From Dryobates pubescens (Eukaryota > Chordata > Aves > Piciformes > Picidae), in assembly GCF_014839835.1 (NCBI RefSeq), contig NC_071642.1:11343455-11407454 (forward strand): a stretch of 64,000 nucleotides of DNA. The letters are read 5' to 3'. The translations under genes were made by a program, and so were the position numbers. Below, in pieces: positions 12,421 through 42,200 of this stretch. A model generated the notes under the pieces. The model made no database searches. It was given only the letters and a program-made list of their open reading frames with translations, and was not told the origin of the DNA. Positions within the stretch are counted from its first letter, which is position 1. Every line of letters starts with the position of its first letter.

Positions 12421-12729
12421 TTTTTTATGTTAAAATGTACAGAGTTCTTTTGAAAGTACTTGCTAGAAAGGGGAAAAAAAAGTGATATTACATACAAGGA
12501 GAGAGAGGAAGGGAGAGACCATCCAGCCAGGAGCGTATGACATGGAGAATTACAAAGGCATCCGGGCACCCCTTCCCCCTGTAGCTTACAAGTCACCATG
12601 AACAAAGTACAAAGAGGTTACAAAACAGGAAAAGCAAATATAAACAGACAGGATAGACTCAGCTTCGTTTGTACATGCGGCTTTTAGAGGCATCTGGAGC
12701 TCCTATTCACACACTCTAGAGATCTCTTT

Positions 12730-13390
12730 CAAGAGAAACTGGGGGTTGGGGGTTTGGGGGGGATGGGGGAAGGGAGAGGGGGGGGGTTGGGGGGTTTTGT
12801 GTGGTTTGTTTTTTTTCTTCCTCTTTTTTTTTTTGTTTTTTTTTTTTAATCTTTCTTAAAATAGTTTTTTTTTTTTAATATTTCTACAACAAAGATAAAA
12901 AATTTTAAAGATGGAATGAAATGCCAAAAAAAAAAAAAAAAACCAAACCCAAAACCAACCCCCCCAAAAAAAAAAACAAAAAAAACCCAACCCAAAAAGG
13001 TTTTTTTTTTTTGTCTTTTTCTTTGTTTTTTTTTTGTGTTTTTTTTAAAGGCATCAAAGTCACTAACAGTGAGATTTCAGTTTTTTTTTTTCCTTTTTTT
13101 TTTTAGAAGATTACCCAAGTTATCTTGCTAAAAATACATTTATTTATTATTATTAATTATTTTTTTTTCTTTTCTTTAAACAGAAGTGAAAAACAAAAAT
13201 GGTAGGTACCCAATCTTACTGCCTTGGATCATTTTCTTTTGGAAGGGGGGGGGAGGGGGTGTTTCTTTTTCCCTTTATTTTTTTTTTTCTCTCCTTTTTT
13301 TTTTTTTTAATATATAGAAAAAGAACTTTTTTTTTTTTTGTTTTGTATTTTTTTTCTTCTTCTTCTTCTCTACAATAGTTCTACAGTCAC
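12730..13390. repeat. Low-complexity A/T and G homopolymer tract in the KAT6A 3' UTR
   Basis: The region opens with a G-rich run on the plus strand (about 12745-12800), followed by many T runs of 8-15 bases. It also has an A/C-rich patch (12920-13000) and another G-rich patch (13240-13260). It holds no coding sequence; open frames here encode only Lys, Phe and Pro runs. Such tracts are prone to assembly and polymerase error. Confidence 0.8.
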
Positions 13391-15407
13391 AAAGGGTTGT
13401 GGAAAAGGGGAGCTGCCCGACTGATCGAAACGAAACAAAACCGAACCGAACCCAACCGAAAAAAAAACCATACAACCCAACACCCCCCCCCCCTCCCCTC
13501 CCCCACCCCCCTCAAACCAAACAGAACAGCAAACAAACTCAACTCACTGCCCTCCCTTCAGCAGCTTCTCCTCCTCCTCCTCCCGTCTCAGGCTCCCCAC
13601 CCCCACCCCTCCTAACCCCCCCCCCCCCCCAAGCCCAGCGTTCAGGAAGCAGTGACACAGCTGAAGATCTAGGAAGGAGAGGGCAGCACAGTGCGCTTTC
13701 TACAGGGGTTATTTGGAGCTGGAGTAGTTATATACAGAGAGGTGGGGTCCTACACAGCCTTGTACATGCTCAAAACAAAGAGAAAAGGAAACAAAACAAA
13801 AAAAAGAATGGAAGTCCTTTGAATTCTGCCTCTTCTGGTTAGCAGTGATCGGAGGAAAAGTCCATTTAGTGCACCTGCAGAAACCCCAGCTTTGTCTTTT
13901 AGACTCTTTTGGTTAAAACAACAAAGAAATTAGTCTTATTAATGTGTATCTCTACTTCATATACAGTAAAAAACAACAGCCCAACAAACCCAAAACAACA
14001 ACAAAAACCCCACTTTACATTCCAGGGTGTCCCTTTTTGCACTGGGTGACGTGCCAGCAGTGGAGCCAGAGAGTGCAAATGGGATGCAGCAACGACGAGC
14101 AGAGCCCTGCTGCCCGCACCCCACCGCGGCGTCTGGGCTGCCTCACTCCTGCCCACCAGGCCACTTCCCTTCTTTTCCCACAGCAGATCACACGTGGGGA
14201 GATTCCTAGGAAACAGAGTGGGGAATCAGGGAGAACATCACTGGCTCTCCCTGGGAGGAACTTCCTACCCCAGAGCAGGACTGGAGGAGAGACAAGGACG
14301 TCACAGTGCTCTCAGCGAGCCAACTGCAGTTGGCCCTTCTGAGATGGCCCTAAGCAAAGAGGTGAAGCAGCAGACCACTGGAAACAGCTTTGGAAGCTCA
14401 GCCTCACTCCAAGGCTCAGAACCAAGACCTTCAGCATTTGGAAGTACATCCTAAAGCAGAGCTTGGGATGGCAGAGGTGGGACTGACTTCACCAGAAGAG
14501 CCTGTAAACACTTTCTTGTCCTCACAGCCCTTTCACCACCCCATCCTCCTCCTCCTGACCACACCAGGACACCAAGAGCTCTCTCTGGAGATGCTTGCAG
14601 CAGCTCAGTGACAGCACAGGTGTGCCTGCATGGCACCTGCATGGCACCTGCATGGCTGGGGAGGGAAGGGGCTCACTTGACAGGTACATTTTCAGCATGA
14701 AACAAACAACTGCAGTCAACTCAGCTACAAAAACACCAAGGTGAACACCGTCTTGTTTACACATTAACTCCAAATTGTACTGAGGCTGAGGGAGTCAGGG
14801 GAAAGCCTTTTTCCCCCCTGACTTGTAGAAATAAAAGAGCTTCATTTATCCTGTGTCCCCTTCCAAGTCTCCCAGTAAGTGCCTCCTGCTGGAAGTAGGA
14901 AATGCCAGGTGGGGGTCAGAAGGAAGGGTGGTGGTTGCTGTTTTCTTTCGAGATGTCAAACATTTCACATGAGTGCAGCACTAGAAACTGCATACAGAGG
15001 GGGCACAGGGGAGGGAGAAGGACATACAGCTGAAAACAAAACCTGAAATTGAGGAAGATGATTTCACTGTTACACAGATTCTGTCCACATTGTCAAAGTA
15101 AGGCTCTTTGAACATTATTAAAAGACTTATTTTTTTCTTTTTGTGCATGTTTTTCCCCTCTAAAAAACTTCTGTAAATGATCATTTATTTATTTTTTTAG
15201 CTGTAAAATGTTTTCAGGATTGTGAAGAAAACAAAGACCAAACAAACCAAAAACAAAACCAAAAGCAAAACAAAATCTGGAACATAAAAAGAGACCAGGC
15301 TTCCTAAAAAATAAAATAAACCAAAGAAAAATCCCTCTAAAATCTACAGCAATATTTTAGCTGGAAAAAAGGTCCATTTTCTCTGGTTTGTCAGTATAAA
15401 AGGTTCC

Positions 15408-15413
15408 TTTATT
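15408..15413 (-). promoter_or_regulatory. KAT6A: KAT6A proximal AATAAA motif
   Basis: On the mRNA strand AATAAA occurs about 45 nucleotides after the stop codon. This is close enough that use would leave almost no 3' UTR. It may be inactive; the motif alone is weak evidence. Confidence 0.35.
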
Positions 15414-15455
15414 TATATATATTTCAGTTTCTGAGAGGCAAGCTTCCTATCTTGC

Positions 15456-34592
<19,137 letters not shown>

Positions 34593-34730
34593 TTATCCCT
34601 TATCCCGGTGCTGAACGAGCTTCACACGATGAGAAAGCAGATTCTCGACTGATGGGAACCAGCTAACCATAGCATACACGTTTTCTGTTCTGAATTACTC
34701 CTCCTTGCTCAAACATTATTTGTCTTCACA

Positions 34731-36739
34731 CTGAAAAGAGGAGAGCAAAACAATTTAGAGATTTCCTCATTCTTTCCAACAAATCCTCCAAGCTTCAGAG
34801 GAATGATTCCCACAAAGGCAGAGAGATTTCAGCGTATCTCACCTCAGCTTCTGCTCTGTACGCTCACAGCCAGAAGAAAGGTAACATTAGGCCTGGAAGA
34901 CAAGAAGAAGAGAGGGTTCCAGAGAACAGTTAGGGATAAACAATGAAAATAGCAGCCAACATTAATGCATTAAACACACAGCAGAGTTTTAATCCACTAT
35001 TACAGCTCTGAAATGGTGAAGCAGTACTTAAGGTTTTATCTTTGCTACTGCTAAAACATGCCTCTATTACTGAAATAGCTCTTTAGAACCTAAAGAAAAC
35101 AGGTGTGCCCTTTTTCTTTCAGTCCTTACATCGGTATAAATTTGATACCAAGTTTATATCAGTGCTGAGCACAGCCTAAATTAGTATTTGAGGAAAAAAA
35201 AAGACAACCCCACTACAAGAAAAATCTTGTGAGAGCAGCAGCTCTCTATTTTTGCACATGGAAGACACTGCCTGAAACTTCAATAGAAAGCAGTGGGAAC
35301 AGCCAAGAATCTTGAGCAAACAGCAAGAAACTTTCAGAGTGTAATCACAGGTCTGATTCCCTCCTGCTATGAAGAGCTTTGACAGTTGTTCCATCAAGGA
35401 AAAAAAATTTAAAGAAAAGAAACACAGCTGGAGATTGTAATTAAATGTTCCACTCTCAGAGACCACAGCAAAGAACACCACGACATTATCATCTTCAGGA
35501 GAGATGAGGCACACTGCAAACACTTGAGGACTAAGTAACAGGTGACCATACACAATGAAAAGGGAATGCTTATGACACTGCTAATTAAAGATACAGATGG
35601 GAGGAGATGAGGCTTGACTTCACAGCCTTTACTTGTCTTCAACAAAGATTTTTGTCCAAGCTTGCTAACAGCGTGTTGTACTGGAGTTCTACTGCAAAAG
35701 TATGCTGACTGGGAATGATTTATAAACTGTTTATCACAGGGAATAACGATTTTCTGCAAGGGAAATTCTAGTCATGAGCCAGTAGTCAACACAGCTCTCC
35801 CATTCTGCTTTCTAGTAAAGTACTGAAGAATTTATCAACACACGGAGCACATTTGCATACAGACAGACATCAGACTCAATTGCACAGCTCCACACAGCCA
35901 GTACTGGAAAGATTCTAAACTACTCTTCAGCCCAAAAAGGATGAAGTGCTTGTCTAGAGTTTTCTTTACCCCGCAAACAACAAATGGAAAAGGAAAGATG
36001 GTCCCTGAGCCCTTCCTGCCCGGCAAAGGCAGCCGCGCTCCCGGGCTGCTCCAGCAGGCTGGGATTCCGGGGCCGAGAAGGACGCAGCGCTCTGTCCCCA
36101 GCACAGCTCCGTGCGCAGGACGTTACGTAACCGCCTGGCCAGACCGGGGCGATACCGGGACGGTCCCAAAGCCAGGATCCCTCGCTCGCTATCTGCGTGA
36201 CAAGCGGCCCCTGCACCTGCTACCGCTCGTCCCCATCCCTATCCCGGATAGGCCCCGCACACGGCGCCCCGAGGGGCGCACTGCCTCAGTGGAGGGACTT
36301 ACACCAGAGCAATCGGGAGGAACGGGGCGCAGGCCGCAGCCCCGGCAGCCAGCCGGGCCCCGTGCCGCTCTTCATCCCCGCGGGCCCGGGGCGTGCAGCC
36401 AGGCTCCGCGTACCGGTTCGGCCGGGCCCGCGCCCGCCTCAGCCGCGCTCCCTCGCGCCGGGGACAGAGCGAGCTCAGCCCGCGGCCCCGGCCTGCACCG
36501 CTCGCCACATCCGCGCCGCGGCCGCCGCCTCCCCAGAGCGTAGGCCCGGCGGGCCCCAGGGGAGCGGACGGCCGGGCCCGGGCCTGGCGCAGAGCGGCGG
36601 CGGGGCCGGAACAGGCCGCGAGCCTGGAGCGCCCAGCGGGCCTTCACCGTTCCCCGGCCACGGAGCTCGCCAGCCGCCTGCCCCCGAGTTCCCCGGCACC
36701 AGGTACCCAAGACGGGGTAGTCCCGTCAGCGCTACTTAC
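34731..36739 (-). other. KAT6A: KAT6A 5' UTR intron
   Basis: The likely intron runs from a donor at 36739 (CTCG|GTAAGT, minus strand) to an acceptor at 34731 (CTTTTCAG). The acceptor choice rests on its pyrimidine tract and position 168 bases before the start codon. Further untranslated exons could lie between but none is certain. Confidence 0.5.
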
Positions 36740-37260
36740 CGAGGCCTGCGAGAGACGGGAACCGAGAGGCAAAGGCCGGACGGCGGCGAAGCCCGAAACT
36801 GACACGGCGGCCATCTTGGGTCCGGAGCTCTGCGGCGGGGGGAGGGGGCGTGGGAGGGGAACAGCCCGCGGCGGGCGGGGGCGCGCACGGGGAACAGCGC
36901 GGTGGGGCGGGAGCGGTCGCCGCCGGCGGCGGGAAGAGCCTCGGAGCCGGGGGCTGCGGCAGGCCAGGCCCGCGGTGGGGAGGGGCGGCCAGGCCGCCGC
37001 CCTGGGGCCGAGCTGCCGAGGGCCGGGCCCGCGGCGCCATACGGAGGTAAAGCGTGCGGGGCCGGGGCGGGAAAGCGGCGGCGCTCGGTGAAGACTGGCT
37101 GAGAACAACGCTTGGGCGGGAGACGTCTCGTTGCGGCTGCGGGCAGCCCTCTGCGCTCCGAGACCGCGGGGCTGCGACCGAGGGTATGGCTACCGGCTGC
37201 TCCCACCGCCGAGGAGCAGGCGGGAGGGCTAACGGTCGTGCTCTGGTAATAGATGGTTAT
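36150..37260 (-). promoter_or_regulatory. KAT6A: KAT6A CpG-island promoter with candidate first exons
   Basis: Dense CpG, GGGCGG/CCGCCC-type words and no CR1 define an island of about 1.1 kb. Two minus-strand consensus donors (GTAAGT) lie inside, after 36740 and after 36303, and may end alternative untranslated first exons. The motif CAAGATGGCCGC (36806-36817, minus strand) matches the YY1 initiator-type site that often overlaps transcription starts, suggesting a start close to 36815. Long open frames here reflect GC bias, not coding. Confidence 0.65.
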
Positions 37261-38600
37261 CACCTGTAAGGTAAATCCATCTCTTAGGCTTAATGAAGCT
37301 TGCCCTGGGTACAGTGGCAGTGAAGCTTTTCTGACTTAAAGGTACCGGAGTGATGCAGAGTTCTGAAGTGAGGATGCCATTGAGCTCAGGGAGTGGGTCT
37401 GCCTTTGCCTCTGCAAGACTGCTCGGTCCTTCGGCATCGTTGTGAGGTAATTTCTGTCACTCGATGACATCTTTGATACATTTCGGTTTGCAGAGTCAAA
37501 ACATGCCGCTGAAACTGAAAGAGCTCGGGAGCTGTCTAGGTGCTTTTGTGGCTCCACGGAGCACCTGAAATCAAAAGGGTTGTGTCCAAGAACGGAGGTC
37601 TGCTCTGGGCTCATGGACAGAGCAGCAAGAGCCTCTTATGCTGTAGCACTGCACTAGCATGTGCTGAAAGTTGTCAGAAATAAGCAGAGCGGATTCCCAT
37701 CTTACAGCATTTTTCTCCAAGGTTTTATTTGATGGACAGAATCCCCTTTTGTTACCCGTGCTGAATAGTTACGTGCTGCATGCAGCTCTCTAGCCTTTTC
37801 TAACCCCTGGCTCAGTTTCCCAGTTGTGTGTTAAAAGTGAAGTGTTTATATTAAAACAATAAATAATAATTTCACAAGTAGAGGTGCTGTGGTTAAATTA
37901 CAACTCATTACTCTTTTGTTGCTCTCAAATGTGCAGTTCATTACAACAACTTTCATTGGGCATTAAAAAATTTTACATTTAAAAAATGCATTTGATGCAA
38001 GTCATGGCTTTAAAAGAGAGGGACACTGCACCCCCTCTCTGGATGGCTTGGTGCTCCATCACCCTCCAAGGGAAGAAGCTTTTCCTTATGTTTAGATGAA
38101 GTCTTCATATTCTCACCTGTGCCTGTTGCCTCTTGTCAGGGAACACCACTGAAAAGAGAGTGGTCCCATCCTTTTGACCTCTGCCCTTTAATAATTGACA
38201 AGCATTGAGAAGATCTCCTCTCAATCTTCTCTTCTCCAGGCCAAACAGCCCCGGGTCTCAGCCTCTCCTCAAAATTATTTGTGGTGGCATCTGCCAGATG
38301 CACAAGTCCAGAGCTCTGCTCTGTGGACCTGAAGCACCTGTTGTCATGATGCAAAGGAACACTTGGCATGGAGTTCAGATGCATTTTGCATTAGTTATCG
38401 TTTTCAGGCCAGCTGAATTGTTTGCAGTGCTGAGCAAACCAGTGCAAAAGAATACAGTGGGAAACATTTGACTAGCTGCTCCTTGCTGTAGAAACTGGGT
38501 TACTTAATACATGTCATAGACTGCACTAGGTTTTCTACGCTAAAAAAGGGGCCCCTTAAGAAAACCATTCGAGGTAGGCACCTTTTTGTCAGGCCGCAGG
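37260..38600. other. KAT6A/AP3M2 intergenic DNA
   Basis: Between the two divergent promoters, the DNA is AT-richer (runs of A/T near 37850-37990). Apart from one CR1 piece, no gene or RNA is recognised. Confidence 0.55.
38030..38290 (-). mobile_element. CR1 LINE fragment lacking the tail
   Basis: The words 'gatctcctctcaatcttctc', 'ttctccaggccaaacagccc' and 'ctcagcctctcctc' are inverted CR1 internal sequence. The copy is diverged at its left part. Confidence 0.8.
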
Positions 38601-38699
38601 CGTCGTTATATGCGATGGGGACGGCAGCTCTGACCACCCCAATGTGGGCAAGCAGCAGCCCTCAGGGAGGAGCAGGATATGCAGCAGCTCCAGGGCTGA

Positions 38700-39264
38700 G
38701 GAGCCTGGACGGTTAACTCTCCGGTGCGGCAGGGGTTGGTGTGCGAGGAGCGGCGTCTGCCAAGCCGTGCTGTCCCAAACCGAGTCGAGCTGTGCAGTGC
38801 CGTGCCGTGCCGTGCCGCGCGGTCATGCCCCACAGCGCTCCCTGGCGGCCCGCGGCAGGTGACGTGTTGCTGCCTGTGCGCGCTCGGGCCCGTCCCGCCC
38901 ATTCCTTCGGCCTCCCCGGGTGGGGCGTTGCCAGTCGCGTTCCCGATAGTGTCTGGGGGCCGGGGCAGGAGGCTGGCGGCACCAATCGGAGCTGAGCTCT
39001 GCGCGGCGTCCCTTGCGTCATCGCCGGCACGCCTGCCCTCGGCCTATCGGGCGTGGCTGTTAGTGGGTCACCCAATCACCGTGCCCGGATGGGTCAAGGG
39101 GGCGTTTTCCTTGCTGCCAATCAGCGCACCAGGGGGTGGAACTTGTGGGCGCGAGGCGGGGGTGGATGCTGTGCGGCAGTGCGGGTGGGGAGGGAGGGAG
39201 GCTCTGCTCCGGCTGCCGCCGCTACCGCTGCACGGCTCTATCGTGGGCTCCGTCCGCCGCAGAC
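38700..39264 (+). promoter_or_regulatory. AP3M2: AP3M2 CpG-island promoter with three CCAAT boxes
   Basis: This CpG-rich stretch precedes the AP3M2 start codon. CCAAT occurs on the plus strand at 38982-38986, 39072-39076 and 39117-39121, two of them followed by CA/CG words typical of NF-Y sites (CCAATCA, CCAATCG). A GTGACGTG word lies near 38859. A small GTGCC array occurs at 38797-38817. There is no clear TATA box, so starts are probably dispersed around 39150-39240. Confidence 0.6.
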
Positions 39265-42200
39265 ATGATCCACAGCCTGTTCCTGATCAATGCCTCGGGG
39301 GACATTTTCCTGGAGAAGCACTGGAAGAGCGTTGTCAGCCGCTCCGTCTGCGACTACTTCTTCGAGGCGCAGGAGAGGGCCTCGGAGGCAGAGAACGTGC
39401 CGCCGGTGATCCCCACGCCGCACCACTACCTCCTCAGTGTCTACCGCCACAAGATCTTCTTCGTGGCCGTTATCCAGAGCGAGGTGCCGCCTCTCTTCGT
39501 CATCGAGTTCCTGCATCGCGTCGTCGATACCTTCCAGGTAGGGCTGGTGGGGCCGGGTCACTGCCCGGTTCTGAGGGAGAACGCTGGGGACAGGGAGCCC
39601 TTGAGGTGGGCACCGATTAATTTTGTCATTTTGACAGAATCATGGAACGGTAGGGTTTGGAAGGGACCTCTGGGGATCATCCAGCCTGACCCCCCCTGCT
39701 AAAGCAGAGGCACCCGCAGCAGGTTGCCCTACCTGTGTGCTTACATGCAGTGATATTTCTTGGCAGTCTTTGCTTCCTGAAGAAGCTAACCACAGGAGTA
39801 GCCCCAGAGCAATAATGTTCCCTTGGTATTGTGGCTGACATGACCCGTGCTAGTTTAGGGTGACAGTGAGGATGTTCTGAGGATGTTCATCAACAAGGAT
39901 TATGCTTTGTGATGACCAGCATCTAGCAGAACACAGGAAATGGGGTTGCTTGGTCAAATGAGTATCATGTGAGCTTTTGCTTTTACAGAAAAGAAATAAG
40001 AGCAGATGGTGATGTGGTGATTTGGCAGCCTGCTGGGGCAGTGCCAGAATCATAGAGTTCTTTGGGTTGGAAAAGACCTCTAAGGTCATCCAGTCCAACC
40101 ATCAACCCAGCACCACCGTGGCCACTAAACCATGGTCCCAAGTGCCATGGCCACACCTTGCTTGCCTCCAGAGACAGTGACTCCACCACTTCCCTGGGCA
40201 TCCTGTTCCAATCCCTGACCACTCAGGTGTGCTGAGAGCTGTGTGTGTCTGTTGGGAGCAGCCTGATATGCTTGCACTCATGCCTGGAGTTTCAGTGTTC
40301 TTGCACCTCAGAGGTGCAAGATTGATTTCTGTGTGGCAAGACACTGAACTGAAGGATAACTAAGACTCTTTGTGAGACTGTTGAGTAATTGTTTCTTTTG
40401 CACAGGATTATTTTGGTGTCTGTTCAGAGGTGATGATCAAGGACAATGTTGTGGTAGTTTATGAGGTGCTGGAGGAGATGCTGGACAATGGCTTTCCATT
40501 GGCAACGGAGTCCAACATTCTGAAGGAGCTGATTAAACCTCCGACCATCCTGCGCACAGTGGTCAACACCATCACAGGTACAGGGAAACAAGAGGCAGAT
40601 GAAATGGGGAGGCTGTGTGGCAGGATTCCTGCTGAAGTCAATTAGGATGTGAGTGAAGAACATTTATGCTGCCCCACACCATTTGAAAGCCCAGCACAGG
40701 TGTGTTTAGGGAGACCTGGGTTAGTGCTTTGCTTTGAGCAGCACCAGCTGCATTTGATTTATCTTTTTCAACCAAAACAGACTGCAGCTGCAGTTGCAGC
40801 CATGCCATGTCTTCCTGGATGAGTGACTTCAGTGTGGGATGGCTTTGTGGTTTGGTTTTAGTTACACTTCTTGTTTTTGAGTTGCATTTGAGAGAGGTGT
40901 AAGTTGCACAATATAAACTGAGTCTGGAAGAGGAGCAGCCTAGCTCTGCAGAGACAAAGGCTCTCAGGGATTAATCATCATTGAGGCCAAGGGCTTGTTC
41001 TGGAGCACTGCCTAACTTCTGTGGCTGTTGGTTTTGTCTTTGTGTTTTTGCAGGAAGCACTAATGTGGGTGACCAGCTTCCTACAGGACAGTTATCAGTG
41101 GTGCCCTGGAGACGTACTGGTGTAAAATACACCAACAATGAAGCTTACTTTGATGTGGTTGAGGAGATAGATGCAATCATTGACAAATCAGGTAGGGGAG
41201 TTGCTTCTGGATAAGGTGAGGGCAACTTATCACAGAAACATAGCATCATTAAGGTTTGACAAGACCTCTAAGACAGAATTTACTTTATTGTTGCAGGTTC
41301 CACAATTACTGCTGAAATCCAAGGGGTGATTGATGCCTGTGTCAAGCTAACTGGGATGCCAGACCTTACCCTCTCCTTTATGGTAAAGCTGAAGGATGTG
41401 TCTTTACTTTAGGACTTTGAGAAGAAGAGGAGGTCCAGCAGCACTGCCTTCACCACCCTTGTGGCTTGCTTTGGTTTCAGAACCCTCGGCTGCTGGACGA
41501 TGTCAGCTTCCACCCCTGTGTGCGCTTCAAGCGCTGGGAGTCGGAGAGAATTCTGTCCTTCATCCCACCTGATGGGAACTTTCGCTTGCTCTCCTACCAC
41601 GTCAGTGCTCAGAAGTAGGTGATGAACATGGATTCACAGAAGGGGTTGGGTTGGAAGGGACTTTAAAGTTCATCCAGTAGCAGCCCCACTGCCATGGGCA
41701 AGGACACCTCCCACCAGCCCAGGTTGCTCAAGGCCTTGTCCAGCCTGGTCTTGAACATCTCCAGGCAGGAGCATCCATGGCGCAAACCAAAGGTAAAGGC
41801 AAGAGGTTGGCGAGGACTTTCTGCTCTGTTCTTTCTTGCAGTCTGGTGGCAATTCCTGTCTATGTCAAACACAACATCAGCTTCCGTGACAGCAGCTCCC
41901 TGGGACGCTTTGAGATCACAGTGGGGCCGAAGCAGACCATGGGGAAGACCATAGAGGGAGTGATGGTAACTAGCCAGATGCCCAAAGGTGTCTTAAACAT
42001 GACCCTCACCCCCTCTCAGGGAACACATGTCTTCGACCCAGTTACAAAGGTGAGAGGAAAGAGAGATGAATCCTTTATTTACATCATTTTGACCTTTCAG
42101 CCAATGAAGCTGAGTTGTTCCTGCTTACCTAAACACTTCTGCACACTGCTTTCCTGAAGGCAGTCTCTGTCCTTGGGGTGAGAACTCTTTCTGCATGGTT

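Larger units (their letters stand above)
12395..15455 (-). other. KAT6A: KAT6A 3' UTR
   Basis: About 3 kb lies between the KAT6A stop codon (15456-15458) and a minus-strand AATAAA at 12415-12420. It is unusually simple in composition. There are long T and A runs at 12800-13380, (ACCAAA)-like words at 13430-13470 and 15230-15270, C-rich plus-strand tracts (G-rich in the mRNA) at 13480-13515 and 13600-13640, and an 11-base unit (cctgcatggca) repeated three times at 14625-14657. Extra AATAAA motifs near 15408-15413 and in AT-rich stretches around 13141 and 15180 could give shorter isoforms. Confidence 0.75.

Noticed and set aside
12916-13475. Lys-, Phe- and Pro-run frames in the KAT6A 3' UTR
   Set aside because: They are translations of homopolymer tracts.
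36197-37263. Several long overlapping frames on both strands in the KAT6A CpG island
   Set aside because: They are Arg, Gly, Pro and Ala-rich on all frames, the expected effect of GC-rich DNA with few stop codons; none matches a known protein.
38724-39620. 298-codon plus-strand frame overlapping the AP3M2 promoter and first exon
   Set aside because: It is out of frame with the AP3M2 peptide and follows from GC richness; the conserved MIHSLFLIN frame is the real one.
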